A DNA stretch of 64,000 bases, taken from positions 2,354,550 through 2,418,549 of the forward strand of contig NZ_LT960614.1 in NCBI RefSeq assembly GCF_900231165.1. The letters are read 5' to 3'. The notes below the pieces were generated by a model. That model was not told the origin of the DNA, made no database searches, and saw nothing but the letters and a program-made list of their open reading frames with translations. Shown one piece after another: positions 34,683-43,635 of this stretch (its first letter is position 1; every line of letters begins with the position of its first letter). Source of the DNA: Hartmannibacter diazotrophicus. GTDB lineage: Bacteria; Pseudomonadota; Alphaproteobacteria; Rhizobiales; Pleomorphomonadaceae. A program made the translations under genes and the position numbers.

Positions 34683-36835
34683 TGGAAAGGCTGACCGTTG
34701 TGACCATTGCCAAAGCCCTCTCGATAACGCCGCGCGCCGTCCATCTGCGGTCGAATAACGAGGCTTGGCCCTATACAGAGACATCCGTCAAAGGTGGGCG
34801 TCAGCGGGTCTACGACCCTGCCGACCTGCCGGCGAAGGTGCAGGACGCGCTGCGCGACCACATGCTCAGGACGGGCAGCCCTTCCGCCGAGACACGGCCG
34901 CAGCTCCGCGGCGAGACGGCCGAGGCAACGACAGACCTAGCCATCGCGGCGGGCAACGTCGATGCGGGCGACCTCAAGGGCTGGCAACGCGAGATCATGC
35001 TGGCGCGGCTCGCCCTCCTGCGGGAGGCCGAGCGGATCGCGGCGGCAGGCGGGCTTTTCAACGCCTTCACAACCCTTTCAAGGGCCGCCTCGGATGGCAC
35101 GCTGCCGCCAGCCCTGATGCGTGCCGCCTCGGCGGCCAATGCCAAGAAAGGCGAAGGCCGGACGCTCTCCGTCACATCCCTGCGGCGCTGGCACGCGGCC
35201 TTCGAAGCGGCCGGCCGCAAGCCGCTGGCGCTCGCGCCGGACCGTTCGCCAGCGGAGAAGACGTTGCCGCCGGCATGGCTGCCGGACTTCCTGGAGTTCT
35301 ATGCCCTTCCTACCAAGCCAACGGTCGCGGGTGCGTACCAGGAGGCGCTCGACAAACGCCCCGGACTGGCATTGCCGCCGCTTCGCACGGTGCAGCACCA
35401 CATCAAGAAGCTGCCGGCCCTAGCCCGCAATCGCGGTCGCATGGGACCGCGCGCCCTGCGGCAGATGAAGGCCTTCGTGCGCCGCGACGTCTCCGAGCTG
35501 TGGCCGACCGCCGTCTATGTCACGGACGGACACACCCACCACGCGGCCGTCGCGCATCCTCTGACCGGCAAACCGTTCCGCCCCGAGATCACGGCGACCA
35601 TCGACGTCGTGACACGGCGGATCACCGGCTGGTCAGTCGCGCTTTCGGAGGCCACGTGGGGCACGATCGATGCCTTGCGCCATGCGTTCACGACCTGCGG
35701 CGTGCCCGACATCTGGTATGTCGACCGGGGCAAGGGCTTCAACAACGACGTGATCGACGACACGCTGACCGGGCTTCTGGCCCGCTTCGGAGTGACCAAG
35801 GAACGCTCGCTTCCGTACCGGTCGCAGGCGCGCGGTGTGATCGAGCGTTTTCACCGGACATGGATCGAGGCGAGCCGGTTTTCTCCCACGTATCAGGGTT
35901 GGGACATGGACCCGGAAGCCCGCAAGCGGGTCGACGACCAGATCAAGCTGGAGATTGCCGAGAGCGGCCGGTCGGACATCCTGCAGGGCTGGGACGACTT
36001 CATTGTGTGGTGCGGCGAACAAGTCGCCAAATACAACGACCGGCCTCATGCCGCCCTGCCAAAGATCGTCGACGCGGCGACCGGCCGCCGCCGTCACATG
36101 TCGCCCGACGAAGTCTGGCGCCAGTGGGAAGCAAAGGGATGGTCGGCGGACCGCGAGGACGGCGACGACATCGAGCTGATGTTTCGCCCCCAGGAGCGGC
36201 GCAAGGTCAACCGCTGCGAGATCCAGCTCTTCACGAACCGCTATTTCGCGGATTGCCTTGAGGACTTCCATGAACTGGAGGTGCTGGTCTCCTACGACAT
36301 CCACGATGCCTCAAAGGTCTGGGTCTTCGCGCCCGACGGCCAGTTCATCACCGAAGCGACGTATTTCGGCAATTCGGTGAGCTTCTTCCCCGTTTCGAAG
36401 GTCGAGCAGGACCACGAGCGCCGCGTCAACGAGCGCGCCAAGAGGGTCGGCAAGCGCATGGCGGCGGTCGAGGAGGAGCGCCAGAAGCCGGTGCTGGAGA
36501 TCGTCGCGCGGCGCGAGACACCCATCGTCATCGAGCCGGAGAGCTCGCGGCCGACGGCAACGCTGGAAGTGGTCGCATCGCCCAATGAGCCACCTGTGAC
36601 CGCAGCGAAGTCCGCAGACGACCGCCCCGAGCGGTTCAAGAGCGACTTCGAGATGGCCGCGTGGCTCTGGCACCACCGCGACCGGATGACCGCCCATGAC
36701 GCCGGCTGGCTGGTCGATCGGCTCACCGACAGTCCCGCCTTCACGATCCGCCTTTCGATGGAAGGCATCGATGCGGCCGCACTCAAGGGCGCCGCGAAGG
36801 CCTTCATCGCCAAGCAAGAGGTAAAAAACTCATGA
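34682..36835 (+). CDS. MuA-like DDE transposase
   Basis: 717 residues. N-terminal winged HTH end-binding region (MERLTVVTIAKALSITPRAV), then a DDE/rve integrase core with Asp282 (YVTDGHT), Asp348 (WYVDRGKG) and Glu388 (GVIERFHR). These match MuA Asp269, Asp336 and Glu392 in order and spacing. A Mu-transposase C-terminal beta-barrel and a tail that would contact the MuB-like ATPase follow. Carries out replicative transposition of the phage genome. The ATG at 34682 is set by the family N-terminus. Confidence 0.95.
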   Translation: MERLTVVTIAKALSITPRAVHLRSNNEAWPYTETSVKGGRQRVYDPADLPAKVQDALRDHMLRTGSPSAETRPQLRGETAEATTDLAIAAGNVDAGDLKGWQREIMLARLALLREAERIAAAGGLFNAFTTLSRAASDGTLPPALMRAASAANAKKGEGRTLSVTSLRRWHAAFEAAGRKPLALAPDRSPAEKTLPPAWLPDFLEFYALPTKPTVAGAYQEALDKRPGLALPPLRTVQHHIKKLPALARNRGRMGPRALRQMKAFVRRDVSELWPTAVYVTDGHTHHAAVAHPLTGKPFRPEITATIDVVTRRITGWSVALSEATWGTIDALRHAFTTCGVPDIWYVDRGKGFNNDVIDDTLTGLLARFGVTKERSLPYRSQARGVIERFHRTWIEASRFSPTYQGWDMDPEARKRVDDQIKLEIAESGRSDILQGWDDFIVWCGEQVAKYNDRPHAALPKIVDAATGRRRHMSPDEVWRQWEAKGWSADREDGDDIELMFRPQERRKVNRCEIQLFTNRYFADCLEDFHELEVLVSYDIHDASKVWVFAPDGQFITEATYFGNSVSFFPVSKVEQDHERRVNERAKRVGKRMAAVEEERQKPVLEIVARRETPIVIEPESSRPTATLEVVASPNEPPVTAAKSADDRPERFKSDFEMAAWLWHHRDRMTAHDAGWLVDRLTDSPAFTIRLSMEGIDAAALKGAAKAFIAKQEVKNS

Positions 36836-37587
36836 GGAAAGATTTCGTCTTCGTCAGCAACACCCAGAATTTTTTCGACGGCGTCGACCGGGTCGAGAAG
36901 CGGGGCGCGGCGGAAAAAATCCTGATGGTGGTCGACGGGCAGCCGGGCCACGGCAAGACCACGACGGCCGAATGGTACGCGGCCGAGCATGGCCTGCCCT
37001 TCATCCGCGCCAAGGCGGAATGGACGCCGCACTGGATGCTTCAGGAGCTTCTGGAAACGCTGGAACTGGTTCCAGAGCGCGGGTTTCCCAAAATGTACAA
37101 GCAGGCGACCGTGACGCTTGGCGCCCGCATGTCCTATGCCCGCGACAACGGCCATCCCTTCGCGCTGATCGTCGACGAAGTCGACCACATGGTGCGGTCG
37201 TCGAAGCAGCTCGAAACCCTGCGCGACATCGGCGAACTGATCGAAATGCCCATCATTCTGATCGGCATGTCGAAGCTCTGGGACGGCCTCAACCGCCTGC
37301 CGCAGATCCGGTCACGAGCCTCCGCGCACGTGACGTTCATGCCGCTCAGCAAGGACGATACGAGGTCGATCGTCGGCAAGCGCTGCGAATGCGAGGTCGC
37401 CGACGACCTCATCGATGTCCTGGACGCTGCGGCCAAGGGCTATCCGCGCGAGGTCATGGACGGCATCCAGGCGATCGAGCGGGTCGGCAAAAGGCTCGGC
37501 CGGCCGGTGACGGTGTCCGACATGGCAGGGGAAATACTGCTCACCGACCGGGCGACCGGCAAGGCCGTGATGGTGAAGCCATCATGA
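36832..37587 (+). CDS. MuB-like AAA+ ATPase, target-DNA selector
   Basis: 251 residues. Walker A GQPGHGKT at residues 36-43 and Walker B ALIVDEVD at 111-118, followed by an ILIGMSKLWDGL sensor region. MuB coats target DNA, stimulates the transposase and gives target immunity. ATGA overlap with the transposase gene. It is shorter than E. coli MuB (312) and lacks its N-terminal HTH extension, as in other Mu relatives with ExeA-like ATPases. Confidence 0.9.
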   Translation: MRKDFVFVSNTQNFFDGVDRVEKRGAAEKILMVVDGQPGHGKTTTAEWYAAEHGLPFIRAKAEWTPHWMLQELLETLELVPERGFPKMYKQATVTLGARMSYARDNGHPFALIVDEVDHMVRSSKQLETLRDIGELIEMPIILIGMSKLWDGLNRLPQIRSRASAHVTFMPLSKDDTRSIVGKRCECEVADDLIDVLDAAAKGYPREVMDGIQAIERVGKRLGRPVTVSDMAGEILLTDRATGKAVMVKPS

Positions 37588-38180
37588 GCGGCGAAGGCAT
37601 CAACCAGATGGCAATCGCCAACGCTCTTTCGGCGGGTGTCTGCCTGACAACGGAAGAGCTTGCGCGGCTGACCGGGCTTGAGCGCAAGCGGGTCGCGATG
37701 ACGTGCTGCAGGCTCGTTTCGCGCGACTGGATCGATCGGCTGGAGCGGGGCTGTTTCGTGCTCTCCGAAGAAGGCCGGCGGGCTCTTGCGAATGGCGAGA
37801 TCATCAAGACAGGGCCGAAAGGACCGCTGACGCAGGGCATTCCGCGCCGCCCGAAGCGACGGACCGTGCGCGACAAGCTCTGGTACGCAATCCGGCTCAA
37901 GAAGAAGTTCACACTCGGCGACCTGATCGAACTCACCGGTTCCAGCCATGCCAATGCCGCCCGCTATGTGCAGGCGCTGGCCGGCGCTGGCTATCTCACC
38001 ACGCTTCGCCGCGAGGCCGGCTTCGCACCGACATCCAACGGCTATTGCCGATGGTCCCTGACGGATGATCCGGGCTCAAAGACGCTCGTCCTGAGGGCGA
38101 AGGGGCGCACGATCTTCGATCCGAACCGCAACGAGACACGCGATGTCAAGCTCGGCGGGAGGGTGCGATGGGCGCCGTGA
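37584..38180 (+). CDS. Double winged-helix phage protein
   Basis: 198 residues; ATGA overlap with the ATPase gene. Two HTH-like segments: TTEELARLTGLERKRVAMTC (about residues 22-41), then TLGDLIELTGSSHANAARYV after a basic Arg/Lys/Pro linker. Likely a DNA-binding accessory of replication or regulation; no named family recognised. Confidence 0.65.
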   Translation: MSGEGINQMAIANALSAGVCLTTEELARLTGLERKRVAMTCCRLVSRDWIDRLERGCFVLSEEGRRALANGEIIKTGPKGPLTQGIPRRPKRRTVRDKLWYAIRLKKKFTLGDLIELTGSSHANAARYVQALAGAGYLTTLRREAGFAPTSNGYCRWSLTDDPGSKTLVLRAKGRTIFDPNRNETRDVKLGGRVRWAP

Positions 38181-38581
38181 CGCTTTCGGGCGCGGCCGCC
38201 GCCGCCAGCGACAAGGACTATGTCGCAATCGCCAGAAGTTGCTGGGGCGACAGCTTGCCTGACTGGATCGAAGCATTGGCGAGCGAATGCAACCGGATCG
38301 GCCAGAGGTCCGCCGCAGAAAAGATCGACTATTCGGGATCGGCCGTCAGCGCCGTGCTCAGGCGCAAATATCAGGGCAACGTCGCCGAGGTCGAGGCAAG
38401 GACACGCGCCGCGCTCATGCGCGGCACCGTTCTCTGCCCGTCGCTGCAAAGGGCGATCTCCGGTGCGCAGTGCCTCGCCAACCAGGCCTTGCCGTTCTCC
38501 ACGGCGAACCCGGCGCGGGCCCGCCTGTTTCGAGATTGCAGGAACGGCTGCCTTCACTCGCGGATCGGGGGCGACGCATGA
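38168..38581 (+). CDS. Phage HTH protein, regulator-like
   Basis: 137 residues, overlapping the previous gene by 13 bases. Central HTH-like segment (IGQRSAAEKIDYSGSAVSAV) followed by RRKYQGNVAEVEARTRAALM. The C-terminal half is Cys- and Arg-rich. Unknown role; similar small XRE-like proteins occur at this place in other Mu-like phages. Confidence 0.6.
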   Translation: MGAVTLSGAAAAASDKDYVAIARSCWGDSLPDWIEALASECNRIGQRSAAEKIDYSGSAVSAVLRRKYQGNVAEVEARTRAALMRGTVLCPSLQRAISGAQCLANQALPFSTANPARARLFRDCRNGCLHSRIGGDA

Positions 38582-39003
38582 GCGCCATCCTCAATTCCAT
38601 CGTGGCCGAGACGGCGGCGGAGTTCGGCTTCCCCCCGGAAGCCCTTCTCACGCCGTGGAAGCGGAGCGACGTGGTGCGCGCCCGGCATGTCGGGATCTAC
38701 GTCGCCCGCGTCTGCACACGTCACAGCCTCTGGCAGATCGGCGAAGCCTTCCATCGCAACCATTCCACCATCGGCTACGGCATCGCGAAGATCGAGGAGG
38801 AGATGCTCGGCAATGCCGCGCTTGCCGAACGCGTGCAGCGGATCATGGCCCGTGTCGCGCCGGGCATGACGCTGCCGGCCCATGAACCCGCGGACGCCGC
38901 CGACCCGATTGATCAGCTCGTCGAGCTGCTCGTTCCGCGCCTTGCCGAAATCCTCATTCCCCTTTTGACGCAAGAGAACAGGACCGCACAAAATGACCGT
39001 TGA
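38578..39003 (+). CDS. Free-standing DnaA domain IV-like protein
   Basis: 141 residues. Residues about 35-85 carry the DnaA-box-binding signature: ARHVGIYVARVCTRHSLWQI, then GEAFHRNHSTIGYGIAKIEEE, equivalent to the GxxFGRxHxTVxxA motif of DnaA domain IV. No AAA+ domain is present. It may bind DnaA boxes to recruit or block host replication proteins at phage DNA. The C-terminal part (IDQLVELLVPRLAEILIPLL) is a hydrophobic helix that could mediate contacts. Overlaps the previous gene by ATGA. Confidence 0.8.
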   Translation: MSAILNSIVAETAAEFGFPPEALLTPWKRSDVVRARHVGIYVARVCTRHSLWQIGEAFHRNHSTIGYGIAKIEEEMLGNAALAERVQRIMARVAPGMTLPAHEPADAADPIDQLVELLVPRLAEILIPLLTQENRTAQNDR

Positions 39004-39670
39004 AGCCCCCGAAAAGCCTTCTGAAACAGCCGTTGAAACCGGCCTGCCGCCCGGCGCCATCGAGGTCGCCGGCAAGCCCTACATGCAGGACGCCAAGGGC
39101 GCCCTGGTGCCGCTCGGAACGATCAAGGCGCAAGACCTTCTGATTGACGAGACGGTGCGCAAGATCATCGGCTTCGCCCGTGACCTCAACGCGCAAATCC
39201 GCCGCTTTGGCGAGCACACCTCGGCCGACATCGTGACGCTCCAGGAGACGTTGGACCTTCACTACGGCGCGAAGGCCGGCGGTGCGAAAGGCAACGTCAC
39301 GCTGACCACCTTCGACGGCCGCATGAAGGTGACGCTCAAGATCGCCGACCAGCTCGAATTCGGCCCCGAACTCCAGGCGGCCAAAAAATTGGTCGACGAA
39401 TGTCTCATGGAGTGGTCGGCCGACAGCAACGACGAGCTGCGCTCGATCGTGACGCGGGCCTTCCAGGTCGACCAGGAAGGCAAGATCAACCGGGCGGAGA
39501 TTTTCATGCTCCTGCGGGCGGAAATCAGCGACCCGCGCTGGCTGCGCGCCATGCAGGCCGTGCGCGACAGCATCCGCGTCGTCGGCTCCAAGTCCTACCT
39601 GAATTTCCACGTCCGCGAGAATGCCGACGGCAAGTGGATGCACTTGCCCATCGACCTCGCCAACGCCTGA
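38993..39670 (+). CDS. DUF3164 family phage protein
   Basis: 225 residues. Matches the conserved layout of DUF3164 proteins of Mu-like phages: YMQDAKGALVPLGTIKAQDL, then DETVRKIIGFARDLNAQIRRF, GNVTLTTFDGRMKVTLKIAD, and the C-terminal ISDPRWLRAMQAVRDSIRVV. Function not known; usually found between transposition genes and gemA. Overlaps the previous gene by 11 bases. Confidence 0.88.
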   Translation: MTVEAPEKPSETAVETGLPPGAIEVAGKPYMQDAKGALVPLGTIKAQDLLIDETVRKIIGFARDLNAQIRRFGEHTSADIVTLQETLDLHYGAKAGGAKGNVTLTTFDGRMKVTLKIADQLEFGPELQAAKKLVDECLMEWSADSNDELRSIVTRAFQVDQEGKINRAEIFMLLRAEISDPRWLRAMQAVRDSIRVVGSKSYLNFHVRENADGKWMHLPIDLANA

Positions 39671-39681
39671 GGAGAGCAGAC

Positions 39682-40179
39682 ATGACGAACGCAATCACCC
39701 GGGCGCAGGCCGACATTGTCTGCGAGAACCTTGTTGTCCTGACGCTGACCTGTGCCAATCCTTCATCGGCCGCGAACGTCTTCGCCTCTCTTAAAGAGGA
39801 ACTCATCGCCGGCCGCTTCCGGATCGGTCCATACGGCATCGTTGATCCGAAGGTTGAGCGGGACGAACGCCCGACGATCGAGACCCGCGTGACGATGACG
39901 GAGGTGGACGTCGTTTGCCACATCGACCGGCGTGGCACGATCCGCTTCGACGCCGCATGCCCGGACGGCCATGTCGAAATCGCGCGCGGTCCGCAAAGCG
40001 CCATCCTGGAGGCGCTTGCCAACAATACCGCCGTGGAGATGGGCGGTCCGAGCGACGATCCGGTGTGCCGTCTGGTCGGCGCCCAGGAGGACGATCAAGA
40101 GGCGCAGAAGGTGGCGCAGGCGCTTTCGGTCGCCCTGACCCACGGCATGATTTGGGCGCATCGGGGAGCGGCGGAATGA
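39682..40179 (+). CDS. Phage early protein of unknown function
   Basis: 165 residues, GGAGAG before the ATG. Mixed alpha/beta protein with a Cys-containing TEVDVVCHIDRRGTIRFDAAC region and an acidic C-terminal helix. No recognised family. Overlaps the next gene by ATGA. Confidence 0.6.
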   Translation: MTNAITRAQADIVCENLVVLTLTCANPSSAANVFASLKEELIAGRFRIGPYGIVDPKVERDERPTIETRVTMTEVDVVCHIDRRGTIRFDAACPDGHVEIARGPQSAILEALANNTAVEMGGPSDDPVCRLVGAQEDDQEAQKVAQALSVALTHGMIWAHRGAAE

Positions 40180-40379
40180 ACCTGATCCTCCAGGTCTGCC
40201 TCCTGGCGATCCCGGCCCATTGCGAGACCGAAGTGCTGGCCGTGTCGGCCGACAGCCTCGCGCCGACCCAATGCCTGATGATCGCTCCGAGGGCGATCGC
40301 GGAATGGAGCGAGCGGCACCCGAAGTGGCGCGTCCAGCGCTGGCGCTGCGGACCGCCGGAAAAGGCGGTGCGGATATGA
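40176..40379 (+). CDS. Small Cys protein, phage homologue of the chromosomal gene at 7785-7997
   Basis: 67 residues. Hydrophobic start MNLILQVCLLAIPAHCETEV, a middle Cys, then IAEWSERHPKWRVQRWRC and a final VRI. Aligns end to end with the chromosomal 70-residue protein (shared VCLLA-P-x2-C-E, central Cys, IAxWSxxHP, aromatic, W-x-C). Possibly secreted or membrane-attached. Function unknown. ATGA overlaps on both sides place it inside the phage early operon. Confidence 0.7.
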   Translation: MNLILQVCLLAIPAHCETEVLAVSADSLAPTQCLMIAPRAIAEWSERHPKWRVQRWRCGPPEKAVRI

Positions 40380-40612
40380 CCACCTATACGGCAGCCCAGG
40401 TCGCCGCTCTCGGCGCGCTCAAGACGCACTGGGCGCTTGCGGCCGGCGAGGACGGCTATCCGGTCCCGCGCGGCGGCTTCGTCTCCCGGCGCACGATGCG
40501 CGGCCTTGCGACCCGAGGTCTCGTGCTCTTCACGGACAACGACAAGGCGGCGCTCTCGGGAGCCGGCGAGCGTCTGCTCTCCGGCCAGCGCCCTTACACC
40601 CCGAGGCAATGA
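40376..40612 (+). CDS. Small phage protein, winged-helix-like
   Basis: 78 residues: TAAQVAALGALKTHWALA, then VSRRTMRGLATRGLVLFTD and LSGAGERLLSG. The pattern helix-helix-wing (toggle from RGL to LxxxGxxLL) resembles a small winged-HTH of the MarR/ArsR kind. Unknown role. Confidence 0.55.
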   Translation: MTTYTAAQVAALGALKTHWALAAGEDGYPVPRGGFVSRRTMRGLATRGLVLFTDNDKAALSGAGERLLSGQRPYTPRQ

Positions 40613-40613
40613 C

Positions 40614-40868
40614 ATGCCGCTGGCCCCGCTCTTTGTCTTACCCAGCGGGGCCAGCGACCTCGACCGGCACCGGCAACTCACCGAGCAGCGGGACCGGCTG
40701 AAATCCGAACTCGCCCGACACAAGCCCCGCAGCGCGATCGCCAAGGCCCTTGAGGTCTGGCTCGCCCAGGTGACGGCGGCGCTTCTGTCGATCGAGACGA
40801 AATGGGCGGCGGACATGCCGCAAAAGGAGAGCGACCATGGCGACAGATCAAAATGGTGGGATCGGTGA
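40614..40868 (+). CDS. Small coiled-coil phage protein
   Basis: 84 residues. Mostly one charged amphipathic helix (DRHRQLTEQRDRLKSELARH), then ALEVWLAQVTAALLSIETKW. Unknown function. Its last 32 bases overlap the next gene. Confidence 0.5.
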   Translation: MPLAPLFVLPSGASDLDRHRQLTEQRDRLKSELARHKPRSAIAKALEVWLAQVTAALLSIETKWAADMPQKESDHGDRSKWWDR

Positions 40869-41136
40869 GCTGGACGGAAAGGCCGTCGAACGCAACGCCG
40901 AGCTGATGCGGGAGATCGACGCGATCGTCGCCCGCCAGGGCGGCATGGCGCATGCCGACCAGCTCTATCTGATGATAGGCACGCTCGCTGCCGGCATCGC
41001 CGATATCGCATCCAAGCGGCCGGGCGACACGGCGGCCAATGCCGAGCGCATCCGGCAGGCTGCGACAGTACTGCTCATCTCCCTCGTTGACGGGCATGTC
41101 GAGGCGCGCGAGGAGCGCGGGGCGGTGGTGCAATGA
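40837..41136 (+). CDS. Small helical phage protein
   Basis: 99 residues, wholly helical by pattern (AVERNAELMREIDAIVARQG; AADQ-free hydrophobic LYLMIGTLAAGIADIAS). GGAGAG lies before its ATG. Unknown function. Confidence 0.55.
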   Translation: MATDQNGGIGELDGKAVERNAELMREIDAIVARQGGMAHADQLYLMIGTLAAGIADIASKRPGDTAANAERIRQAATVLLISLVDGHVEAREERGAVVQ

Positions 41137-41351
41137 GCAACATCGACAACGAGCTGCCGCCGACCGTCAAAGAAGTCTTCGACGAAACCGTCAAAGTGGC
41201 CGGCGTGTTTCTCGACGATGGCGCCATCTTCAGCGCTGCCGGGATATTGCGCCGCCTCGCAGATCGGCTTGAGCGCCACGGCCACGCTGTCAACGAACAA
41301 CTGGAAAAGGCGGGCCGCCAGGAACAGCAAGGCGGGGAGATCGAGCAATGA
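41133..41351 (+). CDS. Small phage protein
   Basis: 72 residues, ATGA overlaps on both sides. Acidic N-terminus, central DGAIFSAAGILRRLADRLERH helix, Gln/Glu-rich end. Unknown function. Confidence 0.55.
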   Translation: MSNIDNELPPTVKEVFDETVKVAGVFLDDGAIFSAAGILRRLADRLERHGHAVNEQLEKAGRQEQQGGEIEQ

Positions 41352-41620
41352 AATCGATCGACCGGCTTCCGGGCCTCATTACCGAAATCGAAAGCGACCT
41401 CGCCATGGGTGAGGAGAGCAACCTCGCCTCAGGTGAGGCCGCCGAAATCATCGTGTCACGCCTGAAGCGTGACGAAGGTGCGGCCGAAAGCTTCGCCGGC
41501 GGTGCATACGTGTTTCGCCTCGCGGGCGTCGCCGGCTCCTGCACGGCAGGTTGTGACGGAATGCTTCGCAGTTGGCTCCGAGCGGCTCGTCGCAAGCTGG
41601 AAAAGGCGGGCCGGTCATGA
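41348..41620 (+). CDS. Small phage protein
   Basis: 90 residues, ATGA overlaps with both neighbours. Acidic first half, Cys pair in SCTAGCDGM, basic end LRAARRKLEKAG. The 5' part holds two adjacent small hairpins of the form CCTCGCC-N3-GGTGAGG (41399-41439). Unknown function. Confidence 0.55.
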   Translation: MKSIDRLPGLITEIESDLAMGEESNLASGEAAEIIVSRLKRDEGAAESFAGGAYVFRLAGVAGSCTAGCDGMLRSWLRAARRKLEKAGRS

Positions 41621-42468
41621 CCGCCATCCGGCAGCGCCAGATCGGGCGCATCCACGGCCTTGCCAAAGAGGCTTGCCTCGACGAGGAGACCCGCCGCGAC
41701 ATCATCGCCCAGGTGGCGGGCGGCAAGCGCTCGTCGAAAGACCTGACGGCGGCGGAAGCCGACGACGTGATCCGCCGGCTTGAGGTTTTGGTTGGCGGCG
41801 GGACGAGCCCCTCCGTGCCGCACTCGCGCCGGGGCATCGCCATGGACGGCCCGTTCGCCGGCAAATTGAGAGCGCTCTGGATTGCCGGCTGGAACCTCGG
41901 CGTCGTTCACGACCGGACGGACGAGGCGCTGACGGCCTTCGTTGAGAGGCAAACGGGCATTCAGGCGGTGCGCTGGCTCCGGGACGCGGTCGAGGCCAGG
42001 AAAGCGATTGAGGCGGTCAAAGGATGGCTCGCGCGGGAGGCCGGCGTCGACTGGTCGACGGATGGCGGTCGGACGCGGGAAGCGAACCCGCGCCAGCGTG
42101 TGGCGGCGGCGCAATGGGCTTATATCCGCGAACACGCAAACCAGACTCCCGCGCCTTCGTTGGCGGATTTCCTGCGCAGGACGGCGGGCGACTGGCAACT
42201 GGCGCCGGTCAAGGCGACGGACCAGCAATGGCAGACCGTCCAGAACGCGCTCGGGACGATCGTCCGCACGATCAAGGCCGACTTTGAGCGCGGACGAGCC
42301 GCCGCCATGAAATGGGCGGACACGGCCGATCAGGCGACGACCGCCGAGGCGTTTGCCGCTGGCGGACCCGATTTCCTCAAGGGCGAATGCACAGACGAAA
42401 CACCCGCCTATCACCATGGCTGGGACGATGCCATTCGCGCCGCCCGCCGCACGAAGGGAGCCGAGTGA
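41617..42468 (+). CDS. gemA: GemA-family regulator (DUF1018) with long C-terminal extension
   Basis: 283 residues from the ATG at 41617. The N-terminal half has the GemA/Mu gp16 signature: RQIGRIHGLAKEACLDEETR, KRSSKDLTAAEADDVIRRLE, then GKLRALWIAGWNLGVV and ALTAFVERQTGIQAVRWLRD. In Mu, GemA alters host gene expression and DNA supercoiling. The second half (from about residue 140) is longer than the usual family and includes DWQLAPVKATDQQWQTVQNAL, function unknown; it may be a fused extra domain. Confidence 0.85.
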   Translation: MTAIRQRQIGRIHGLAKEACLDEETRRDIIAQVAGGKRSSKDLTAAEADDVIRRLEVLVGGGTSPSVPHSRRGIAMDGPFAGKLRALWIAGWNLGVVHDRTDEALTAFVERQTGIQAVRWLRDAVEARKAIEAVKGWLAREAGVDWSTDGGRTREANPRQRVAAAQWAYIREHANQTPAPSLADFLRRTAGDWQLAPVKATDQQWQTVQNALGTIVRTIKADFERGRAAAMKWADTADQATTAEAFAAGGPDFLKGECTDETPAYHHGWDDAIRAARRTKGAE

Positions 42469-42932
42469 TGCTTGAAGAATTCGTTGAATTGCAGCCGACG
42501 CCGAAGGGATACACGCCGAAGCGAGACCCGGTGAAGTTCGGTCTGATGAAGATTGGCGGCGGCTATGCGCGCGGAACGCTGTTCATTCGTCGCGACGTCC
42601 TGGCCCAGGTCGGCTTTTCGACGTGGCGTTGCAAGATCATGCTCGGCAAAGGAAGCCGCGCGCACCAGGTCGCGGTCATTCCAGATCCCCAAGGGCCGTT
42701 CGAACTGTCCTCCACGGCGCGGAAGGGAAAAGCGGTCGATCCGGCGGCGGAAACTTTCCGCGTCATGCTGCCATTGGTCGAGGCTTTTCCCGACGTCTCC
42801 AGTGCGGCGACGGAACGGGATTACAAGATCGAAGTATCGCTCAAGAGCAAGGTTCTGGTCGTCGATCTGCCGCCCTTCTGTTGGGACAAGGGCTCCCGTG
42901 ACCGCCTCGTAAAGGGCAAGGCGGCATCATGA
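42468..42932 (+). CDS. Phage middle-region protein of unknown function
   Basis: 154 residues, overlapping gemA by one base. Basic, beta-rich, with MKIGGGYARGTLFIRRDVLA and STWRCKIMLGKGSRAHQVAV. Proteins with this look recur after gemA in alphaproteobacterial Mu-like phages; the function is unknown. Confidence 0.6.
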   Translation: MLEEFVELQPTPKGYTPKRDPVKFGLMKIGGGYARGTLFIRRDVLAQVGFSTWRCKIMLGKGSRAHQVAVIPDPQGPFELSSTARKGKAVDPAAETFRVMLPLVEAFPDVSSAATERDYKIEVSLKSKVLVVDLPPFCWDKGSRDRLVKGKAAS

Positions 42933-43255
42933 CCGAACGTCGTCAACGCATCATCGAGCGCATCCGGCGCCGGGAAGTCTATTTCGACCTCACGAAGGGC
43001 AAGAGCATGTCCACCGCCCAACTCGAGAGCTTCAGCGCGACGGCCAAGGCGATCCACGCGACGCTGGTTTGGCTCAAAAAGCACGAGGCACGGATCAAGC
43101 GGTATCTCGCCCATGCGCGGGAGATCGATGCCCTGTTGGCAATGCAGGCGGAAGACCGCGCCGCGATCCTCGCCTACGGGCCGCTCGTCGCCGAGCTGGC
43201 AATGGAGGTCGGACGGAAGGAGGCGGATGCCAAGGCGGGAGGGCCGGCGCGATGA
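42929..43255 (+). CDS. Phage protein of unknown function
   Basis: 108 residues, ATGA overlaps with both neighbours. Basic N-terminus (TERRQRIIERIRRREVYFDL) and a helical remainder (AKAIHATLVWLKKHEARIKR). No domain recognised. Confidence 0.55.
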   Translation: MTERRQRIIERIRRREVYFDLTKGKSMSTAQLESFSATAKAIHATLVWLKKHEARIKRYLAHAREIDALLAMQAEDRAAILAYGPLVAELAMEVGRKEADAKAGGPAR

Positions 43256-43635
43256 CCGAAGAAACGGCACCTTGGGCCAACCTCGACCGCGATGAACTGT
43301 TGGCGCTCGTCTCGTCGCTCAACGATGGTCTCGGGCTGTCGTTGACGGCGGAACGGAAGGCCCGCCTTGACGAAGCGATCCTGCGCGCCCGCTGGCAGAT
43401 CGCGACCGATCGCGCCCGTGCTGCCGACCAGGCGGCGCACGAGGCGTTCAGCCGGCGAATGGAATTGCTGGATAGGCCGTTTCCCCGCGAACTGACCTCA
43501 AAAATTCTTGCCGAAGAAGAGGCGATCAAGGCGGCGGATGCGCGCGCTCGCGCCAGGGCGAAGAGGCTGAATGCGAAGGCCGACCGTCTTTGGGACGAAC
43601 TGCATCCCGGCTGGCGCAACGAGGTGGCGTCGTGA
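43252..43635 (+). CDS. Phage coiled-coil protein
   Basis: 127 residues. Opening DRDELLALVSSLNDGLGLSL, then long charged helices rich in Ala/Arg/Glu (AADARARARAKRLNAKADRL). Unknown function. Overlaps both neighbours by four bases. Confidence 0.55.
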   Translation: MTEETAPWANLDRDELLALVSSLNDGLGLSLTAERKARLDEAILRARWQIATDRARAADQAAHEAFSRRMELLDRPFPRELTSKILAEEEAIKAADARARARAKRLNAKADRLWDELHPGWRNEVAS

